Positions 58,918 through 64,000 of a stretch of DNA of 64,000 bases are shown here, piece by piece. The notes under the pieces are model-generated. The model made no database searches. It saw only the letters and a program-made list of their open reading frames with translations, and was not told the origin of the DNA. How positions within the stretch are numbered: the first letter of the stretch is position 1; each line of letters opens with the position of its first letter. The DNA lies in NCBI RefSeq assembly GCF_017753665.1, contig NZ_CP072524.1, positions 2,108,001-2,172,000 of the forward strand, given 5' to 3'. The stretch comes from Neisseria sicca. GTDB lineage: Bacteria; Pseudomonadota; Gammaproteobacteria; Burkholderiales; Neisseriaceae. The position numbers and the translations under genes are program-made.

Positions 58918-59514
58918 ATGAGCGAATTGAGCGAAATTCTCGCCTATAATCAAAATTTTGTCGAATCGGGCGAATACGAAAAATATTTCACCGACAAATA
59001 TCCCGGCCGCGAACTGGCCATCCTGTCCTGCATGGACGCGCGCATCATCGAACTGCTGCCCGACGCGCTCGGACTGAAAAACGGCGACGCCAAGCTCATC
59101 AAAAACGCCGGCGCGGTCGTTACCCATCCTTGGGGTTCCGTCATGCGCAGCCTTTTGGTCGCCGTGTTCGAACTCAAAGTCAAAGAAATCATGGTCATTG
59201 CCCACTACGATTGCGGCATGAAGGGGCTGAACGCCGCCGGTTTCCTTGAAAAAGTACACGAAAGCGACATCCCCGACGACCGTATCGAAACCTTGCGCAA
59301 CGCGGGCATAAACCTCGACAACTGGCTGACCGGTTTCGACAACGTAGAAGACAGCGTCCGCCACACCGTCAAAGTCATCCGCAACCACCCGCTTATGCCC
59401 GCCGACATCGCCGTCCACGGACTCGTCATCCACCCGACCACCGGCAAACTCACCCTGGTTGTCGACGGCAGCCCCGAAGCAAAAAGCCTTTCAGACGACC
59501 CCGACAACCCATAA
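58918..59514 (+). CDS. Beta-class carbonic anhydrase
   Basis: 198 residues from the ATG at 58918, preceded by GGAGG. Zinc ligands are C38, H96 and C99 (LSCMDAR; AHYDCG). The Asp-Arg dyad D40/R42 and the KNAGAVVTHPWGS loop are intact. It interconverts CO2 and bicarbonate. The shorter type without a C-terminal domain fits the clade often called plant-type-related beta-CA. A DUS near the 3' end encodes LSDDP. Confidence 0.92.
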   Translation: MSELSEILAYNQNFVESGEYEKYFTDKYPGRELAILSCMDARIIELLPDALGLKNGDAKLIKNAGAVVTHPWGSVMRSLLVAVFELKVKEIMVIAHYDCGMKGLNAAGFLEKVHESDIPDDRIETLRNAGINLDNWLTGFDNVEDSVRHTVKVIRNHPLMPADIAVHGLVIHPTTGKLTLVVDGSPEAKSLSDDPDNP

Positions 59515-59571
59515 ACCCGACAGGTCGTCTGAAACCTAAACAGAGCGCACACCCCACACCCAAGGACACCC

Positions 59572-60183
59572 ATGAAAAACATCGGACTTTTCGGCGGCAC
59601 CTTCGACCCCATCCACAACGGCCACCTCCACATCGCCCGCGCCTTCGCCGACGAAATCGGACTCGACACCGTCGTCTTCCTGCCCGCAGGCGACCCCTAC
59701 CACAAAGACCCGTCCCGCGCCCCCGCCCAAGACCGCCTCATCATGACCGAACTCGCCATCGCCGACGACCCCCGCTTCGCCGCCAGCGACTGCGACATCG
59801 TCCGCGACGGCGCAACGTACACCTTCGACACCGTCCAAATCTTCCGCCAGCAATTCCCCGCCGCCCAACTTTGGTGGCTCATGGGCAGCGACAGCCTCAT
59901 GAAACTGCACACTTGGAAAAAATGGCAGACCCTCGTGCGCCAAACCTATATCGCCGTCGCCATGCGCCAAGGCGACAACCTCAACCAAACCCCGCGCGAA
60001 CTCCACGCCTGGCTGGGCGAAGCCCTCCAAAACGGCAGCGTCCGCATCCTCAACGCCCCCCTGCACAACACCTCCTCCACCCAAATCCGCCAAACCCTTC
60101 AAAGCGGCAGACTTTCAGACGACCTCCCGCCCCAAGTCGCCCGCTACATCCTCAAACACAAACTGTACCAAAGCGAAAAATAG
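59572..60183 (+). CDS. nadD: Nicotinate-nucleotide adenylyltransferase
   Basis: 203 residues. GLFGGTFDPIHNGHLHIAR (4-22) holds the HxGH nucleotidyltransferase motif. The ISSTxIR-equivalent is TSSTQIRQTL near the C-terminus. It makes deamido-NAD from nicotinate mononucleotide. It starts 57 bases after the carbonic anhydrase gene, with a DUS between. The common nadD-rsfS-rlmH order is kept here. Confidence 0.97.
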   Translation: MKNIGLFGGTFDPIHNGHLHIARAFADEIGLDTVVFLPAGDPYHKDPSRAPAQDRLIMTELAIADDPRFAASDCDIVRDGATYTFDTVQIFRQQFPAAQLWWLMGSDSLMKLHTWKKWQTLVRQTYIAVAMRQGDNLNQTPRELHAWLGEALQNGSVRILNAPLHNTSSTQIRQTLQSGRLSDDLPPQVARYILKHKLYQSEK

Positions 60184-60250
60184 CGTAAATTCATACAGAT
60201 AAGTTATAATACCGTCCAAACCCCATTTCATTCCCACCATTAGGAAAACA

Positions 60251-60637
60251 ATGAACGAACAAGAACTGCAAGACCTGCAAAAAATGGTCGAAACCGCCGT
60301 CGAAGCCCTCGAAGACATCAAAGCCAAAGACATCTCCGTCCTCGAAACCCAAGAAAAAACCTCACTGTTCGCCCGCATGATCATCGCCAGCGGCGACAGC
60401 ACCCGCCAAGTCAAAGCCCTCGCCAACAACGTTGCCGTCAGCCTCAAAGAAGCCGGCTTCGAAATCCTCAGCACCGAAGGCGACAGCGGCGAATGGACGC
60501 TCGTTGACGCAGGCGACCTCGTCGTCCACGTCATGCTGCCCGCCGTCCGCGACTTCTACGACATCGACACCCTCTGGGGCGGCGAAAAACCCAGCTTCCA
60601 CGCCGGCGCGCAAAAACCCTGGCACGCCGCCGACTAA
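60251..60637 (+). CDS. rsfS: Ribosomal silencing factor RsfS
   Basis: 128 residues. Characteristic stretches: LETQEKTSLFARMIIASGDS, SGEWTLVDAGDLVVHVMLPAVRDFYDIDTLW. RsfS binds L14 on the 50S subunit and blocks subunit joining in slow growth. GAAAAC lies before the ATG; it starts 67 bases after nadD. A hairpin built from GCCGTCTG halves follows. Confidence 0.96.
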   Translation: MNEQELQDLQKMVETAVEALEDIKAKDISVLETQEKTSLFARMIIASGDSTRQVKALANNVAVSLKEAGFEILSTEGDSGEWTLVDAGDLVVHVMLPAVRDFYDIDTLWGGEKPSFHAGAQKPWHAAD

Positions 60638-60648
60638 ACCATCATCCC

Positions 60649-60675
60649 AAGCCGTCTGTGCATACAGACGGCTTT
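60649..60675 (+). terminator. rsfS terminator containing a foreign DUS core
   Basis: AAGCCGTCTG, loop TGCATA, CAGACGGCTTT. The arms carry GCCGTCTG, the core of the other neisserial DUS dialects, not the GTCGTCTG used elsewhere in this window. Confidence 0.8.
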
Positions 60676-60777
60676 ATTGCGCACACCGAATCCTATCTTT
60701 GCCCAAACCGAAGTTTTCAGACGACCCCTTGACCGAACAACCAAAATATCGGCTTCAAGAATCCCGTTTCACCATCA

Positions 60778-60958
60778 GAGACCTTTGCAAAAATAGCCTA
60801 TTAACGAAATTTGACGCATAAAAATGCGCTAAAAAATCTTCAATTGACTAAAACCTTCCTAATATTGAGCAAAAAGTAGGAAAAATCAGAAAGGTTTTGC
60901 ATTTCGAAAATGAGATTGAGCATAAAATTTTAGTAACCTATGTTATTGCAAAGGTCTC
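60778..60958. mobile_element. MITE with IS1106/IS5-family-like termini (181 bp)
   Basis: Begins GAGACCTTTGCAAAAATAG and ends TTATTGCAAAGGTCTC, a 13-base perfect terminal inverted repeat of the type seen on neisserial IS5-family elements. It encodes no protein. CATC occurs on both sides (60773-60776, 60959-60962), a possible target duplication. It separates rsfS from rlmH. Confidence 0.82.
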
Positions 60959-61021
60959 CATCATTCAAACCAAAAGGTCGTCTGAAAACTTTCAGACGAC
61001 CCCATCCGACCAAGGAAACCC

Positions 61022-61492
61022 ATGAACATCACCGTCCTCGCCGTCGGCACTAAAATGCCCCGCTGGGTGGACGAAGCCGTCGGCGAATACGCCAAACGCT
61101 TCGGACGCGACGTCGCCTACACCCTCAAAGAAATCAAACCCGAAAAACGCGGCGCAGGCGTCAACGCCGCACAAGGCATGGCGGCGGAAGAAAAACGCAT
61201 CCTCGAAGCCATCCCGCAAGGCGCGTTCCTCGTCGTCCTCGACGAACGCGGCAAAGCCCCGACCTCCGTCGAGCTGGCGGAACACCTCAAAAGCTGGCAG
61301 CAAAACGGCGAACACGTCTGCTTCGTCATCGGCGGTGCCGACGGCATGACCGACCGCCTCAAACAACAAGCCCGCATGATGATGCGCCTCTCCAGCCTTA
61401 CCTTACCGCACGGCATGGTGCGCGTCCTTCTGACCGAACAGCTCTACCGCGCCGTCTCCATCCTCCACAACCATCCCTACCACCGCGAATAG
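61022..61492 (+). CDS. rlmH: 23S rRNA (pseudouridine1915-N3)-methyltransferase
   Basis: 156 residues of the SPOUT class. VGTKMPRWVDEAVGEYAKRF is near the start. The knot region has FVIGGADGMTD and LSSLTLPHGMVRVLLTEQLYRA, and the end HNHPYHRE is diagnostic. It modifies helix 69 of 70S ribosomes. A DUS pair lies just upstream (60971-61002), and a MITE cuts it off from rsfS, with which it is usually cotranscribed. Confidence 0.97.
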   Translation: MNITVLAVGTKMPRWVDEAVGEYAKRFGRDVAYTLKEIKPEKRGAGVNAAQGMAAEEKRILEAIPQGAFLVVLDERGKAPTSVELAEHLKSWQQNGEHVCFVIGGADGMTDRLKQQARMMMRLSSLTLPHGMVRVLLTEQLYRAVSILHNHPYHRE

Positions 61493-61588
61493 CAAAAGCC
61501 GTACCCATAGGCAGGCTTTTCGGCTTAAAAAGTAGTTACTTGAAATTATAGGAATTTTTTGTTCCGAACAATTTAATCAAGAAAATTC

Positions 61589-61617
61589 TTGACAACTTTC
61601 CAGAATGAAAGTATAGT
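61589..61617 (+). promoter_or_regulatory. Sigma-70 promoter of the initiator tRNA gene
   Basis: TTGACA (61589-61594), 17 bases, TATAGT (61612-61617). It is close to consensus and lies 12 bases before the tRNA 5' end. Confidence 0.88.
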
Positions 61618-61629
61618 TTTACCTTCTGA

Positions 61630-61706
<77 letters not shown>

Positions 61707-61713
61707 ATTTCAA

Positions 61714-61740
61714 AAACCCTCGGTTTTCCGAGGGTTTTTT
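61714..61740 (+). terminator. Intrinsic terminator of the tRNA gene
   Basis: AAACCCTCGG, loop, CCGAGGGTTTTTT. The following 250 bases up to the XRE gene hold a DUS pair (61907-61950) and no gene. Confidence 0.92.
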
Positions 61741-61988
61741 ATTGTCTGCTGTTTTGGTAAAGCAGCAAACGGATTGGTTGCCGCGGGAAGGGGTTATGGC
61801 TGATTTTCTTAATTTTTGACACATTCCTTGTCTCGCATAGGCAGGGGAATGACACCCCGCAAATAAAGCAGTATCAATGCGTACGGAACGACCATGGCGT
61901 ATTGTAAAGGTCGTCTGAAACCTTGGGTTTTGGGGTTTTAGACGACCTTTTTAGAAGATTGGTAATGTGGGCGGACCACTTGAACAGT

Positions 61989-62219
61989 TCAGGTATTTTT
62001 AATTTCTGAATCATCCGGCAGCAAGTCGTGTATGGAACAGTTTAAAGCAGAAGACAGTTGATACAGTTTATCGACCGTTATGTTGACCTCCCCCCTTTCT
62101 ATTCTACCCATATAGCTTCTGTCTATATCGGCAAGTAAGGCTAAGTTTTCTTGGTTGATATTGGACTGTTTGCGGATTTCTCGGATTTTTACACCTATCA
62201 ATATACTGATTTTACTCAT
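61989..62219 (-). CDS. XRE-family helix-turn-helix regulator
   Basis: 76 residues from the ATG at 62219, a single HTH domain. IGVKIREIRKQSNINQENLA and SYMGRIERGEVNITVDKLYQ are typical Cro/CI signatures. Size and layout resemble small autoregulators, including controller proteins of restriction-modification systems, but no such system is present. A perfect palindrome directly abuts the start codon and is probably its own operator. The divergent PH-domain gene may be its target. Confidence 0.88.
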   Translation of the reverse strand: MSKISILIGVKIREIRKQSNINQENLALLADIDRSYMGRIERGEVNITVDKLYQLSSALNCSIHDLLPDDSEIKNT

Positions 62220-62241
62220 GAGATTTGTCTTCACAAATCTC
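62220..62241. promoter_or_regulatory. Palindromic operator candidate at the XRE start
   Basis: GAGATTTGT-CTTC-ACAAATCTC, 9-base perfect arms, starting at the base before the XRE ATG. It lies between the divergent XRE and PH-domain genes. Confidence 0.6.
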
Positions 62242-62320
62242 AAAATATCCAATTTTGACGTTTATTTATCCACGGATTATAATCCGTATTTTAGGAAATA
62301 CATAATGTGGAGAACGTCAA

Positions 62321-62776
62321 ATGGCAAGTTATATTGAAAGCTCTTTAGGGCGGAGTGAACGTATCGTTTATAAAGCGCAAGTATCGTGGCTGTCCCAATT
62401 CTGGGGGATTGTTTTTGGTATTCTGCTGTTGATGTGGGTAATCGGTATCGTATTGATAGTGTCCGCGGTATTGAATGTAATGACAACCGAGCTTGCTTTA
62501 ACCAACAAAAGGGTTATCGCAAAGTTTGGCTTTATCCGCCGGCAAACAATTGAGTTAAATATCAACCGCATCGAAAGTATTTCGGTAAATCAAGGTTTTT
62601 GGGGCAGGATTTTCAATTATGGCTCCATAGTGGTCAGGGGGACGGGTGGCAGTCATGCTCCGATTCCTTATATCGCCCGACCGATGGAGTTCCGTCAACA
62701 ATTCAATGACTTTATAGATAACGAAATTGATGTCGCCTCGAAAAATCAAATTGAAGTAAAACCGCCTGCCGTTTGA
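62321..62776 (+). CDS. Membrane protein with bacterial PH domain (YdbS/YdbT-like)
   Basis: 151 residues. One long hydrophobic stretch (27-53) could span the membrane once or as a hairpin. It is followed by a bPH2 domain (54-140) with the conserved TNKRVIAKFGFIRRQTIELNI, then ESISVNQGFWGRIFNYGSI. The function of bacterial PH membrane proteins is unclear; some are linked to envelope stress. It lies opposite the XRE gene and is followed by a DUS pair split by IS1655 copy 2. Confidence 0.85.
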   Translation: MASYIESSLGRSERIVYKAQVSWLSQFWGIVFGILLLMWVIGIVLIVSAVLNVMTTELALTNKRVIAKFGFIRRQTIELNINRIESISVNQGFWGRIFNYGSIVVRGTGGSHAPIPYIARPMEFRQQFNDFIDNEIDVASKNQIEVKPPAV

Positions 62777-62892
62777 GATGGGCGGAAACGGTGTTTTTTG
62801 TTTTATATAGCAAAATCATAATAAAATATTTATTTCTAGTGATTCGAATATGAAAAGGTCGTCTGAAAACCTGGAAGCGGTTTTCAGACGAC

Positions 62893-63972
62893 CTTGGATT
62901 CGGATTTCAAGTGCAACACTATGGTACCAGTGGTTGGAACAGATTCAAGAATAAAACACTTGGCGTTTCGTAGCCAAGTGTTTTTCTTGGCCGGTGGTTC
63001 AATTCATCTTGAACCCTGCGTATCTCCCGATTGCTGATGTTTCGGAAATCGGTTTGTTTGGGGAAATATTGGCGGATGAGTCCGTTGGTGTTCTCATTCA
63101 GCCCTTTCTCCCAAGAATGGTAGGGGCGGCAAAAATAGGTTTTCGCCTTCAATGCTTCGGCTATTTTGGTGTGTTGATAGAACTCTTTGCCGTTATCCAT
63201 AGTGATGGTGTGCACTCTGGCTTTATGTGCCTTTAATGCCCTAACGGCTGCCAGAGCAGTGTCTTCGGCTTTGAGGCTATCCAATTTGCAGACGATGGTG
63301 TAGCGGGTAACGCGTTCGACCAAGGTCAGTAATGCGCTTTTCTGTCCTTTGCCGATGATGGTGTCGGCTTCCCAATCGCCGATGCGGGTTTTCTGGTCGA
63401 CGATAGCGGGTCGGTTTTCTATGCCGACGCGGTTGGGCACTTTGCCTCTGGTCCATGTGCTGCCGTAGCGTTTGCGGTAGGGTTTGCTGCATATTCTGAG
63501 GTGTTGCCACAACGTGCCGCCGTTGCTTTTGTCTTGGCGAAGGTAGCGGTAAATGGTGCTGTGGTGGAGCGTGATTTGGTGGTGTTTGCGCAGGTAGGCG
63601 CATACTTGTTCAGGACTGAGTTTGCGGCGGATAAGGGTGTCGATGTGTTGAATCCGCTGCGAATCGAGCTTATAGAGTTGTCGCTTACGCTGTTTGATAG
63701 TCTGGCTTTGCCGCTGGGCTTTTTCGGCGCTGTATTGTTGCCCTTGTAAGCAGTGCCGCTTGATTTCTCGGCTGATGGTGCTTTTGTGGCGGTTAAGCTG
63801 TTTGGCGATTTCGGCGATGGTGCAGTGGCGGGACAGGTATTGGATGTGGCATCGTTCGTCTTGGGTCAGTTGCGTGTAGCTCATGGCAATCTTTCTTGCA
63901 GGAAAGGCCGTATGCTACCGCATACTGGCCTTTTTCTGTTAGGGAAAGTTGCACTTCAAATGCGAATCCGCC
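62893..63972. mobile_element. IS1655-type IS30-family element, copy 2 (1080 bp)
   Basis: Same ends and same length as copy 1. It is flanked by GAC (62890-62892 and 63973-63975); removing the element and one GAC restores TTCAGACGACCTTTTG, an intact DUS. It therefore sits at the same position within a DUS as copy 1. Confidence 0.92.
62919..63884 (-). CDS. IS30-family transposase (IS1655), copy 2
   Basis: 321 residues, apparently intact, with the same DDE residues as copy 1 (D174, D230, E264). Differences cluster in the N-terminal 75 residues (for example RHCLQGQQ and RQLYKLDSQRIQH) and at the extreme C-terminus, so the two copies are not recent identical duplicates. Confidence 0.95.
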   Translation of the reverse strand: MSYTQLTQDERCHIQYLSRHCTIAEIAKQLNRHKSTISREIKRHCLQGQQYSAEKAQRQSQTIKQRKRQLYKLDSQRIQHIDTLIRRKLSPEQVCAYLRKHHQITLHHSTIYRYLRQDKSNGGTLWQHLRICSKPYRKRYGSTWTRGKVPNRVGIENRPAIVDQKTRIGDWEADTIIGKGQKSALLTLVERVTRYTIVCKLDSLKAEDTALAAVRALKAHKARVHTITMDNGKEFYQHTKIAEALKAKTYFCRPYHSWEKGLNENTNGLIRQYFPKQTDFRNISNREIRRVQDELNHRPRKTLGYETPSVLFLNLFQPLVP

Positions 63973-64000
63973 GACCTTTTGATGTATTTTTTCCGAAAGG

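Overview
This is chromosomal DNA of a commensal Neisseria. The 12-mer AGGTCGTCTGAA and its complement occur dozens of times, often as inverted pairs behind genes. That is the DNA uptake sequence (DUS) dialect described for the N. mucosa / N. sicca / N. macacae group, not the ATGCCGTCTGAA of meningococcus and gonococcus. Four Correia repeat enclosed elements (CREE), dRS3-type repeats and two copies of an IS30-family element matching IS1655 agree. Most of the window is core housekeeping gene content; the unusual parts are islands within it.

Layout. 1-10 kb: purB 3' end, truC, a LOG-family gene, rsgA, an RNB ribonuclease, an acyl-CoA dehydrogenase and dinG. 10.5-20.9 kb: a DUF3079 protein, an ECF sigma factor with its zinc anti-sigma partner, a c-type cytochrome lipoprotein, yjdM, rlpA, trmL, comF diverging from bioH-bioC, msrAB and ftsY. 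21-23.5 kb: a doxX-hvfA-hvfB-hvfC operon, a copper-related RiPP system in which an MNIO (DUF692) enzyme modifies a secreted Cys-rich precursor. A matching ECF-type promoter lies upstream of both msrAB and this operon, so one sigma factor probably drives methionine-sulfoxide repair and the copper peptide together.

23.7-44 kb: recQ, tsaC, purD, yigZ, etfBA, waaC, a nicotinamidase, trmO, gapA, lpxC, ggt, gnd, an IS1655 copy and a hydroxyacid dehydrogenase. This stretch holds at least 19 exact DnaA boxes (TTATCCACA) plus two ParB sites (parS). Genes mostly point away from the AT-rich gapA-lpxC gap at 36.0-36.57 kb. I infer that the chromosomal replication origin lies here.

44-53.9 kb: small secreted or membrane proteins, an FKBP, and gltX. 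The 5' end of gltX is duplicated around a Fur-controlled iron-type binding protein gene that carries a foreign DUS dialect. A catalytically dead M16 protein, an ABC exporter, a 42-residue lipoprotein and a DUF3579-GNAT fusion follow. 53.9-64 kb: rmuC, then an AT-rich patch with three paralogous 34-35 residue peptides that I cannot assign to any family. After these come an orphan ABC ATPase, a NUDIX hydrolase, a beta-carbonic anhydrase, nadD-rsfS-rlmH with a MITE inserted, the initiator tRNA, a small XRE regulator with a palindromic operator, a PH-domain membrane protein and the second IS1655. I saw no CRISPR array, prophage or rRNA operon.
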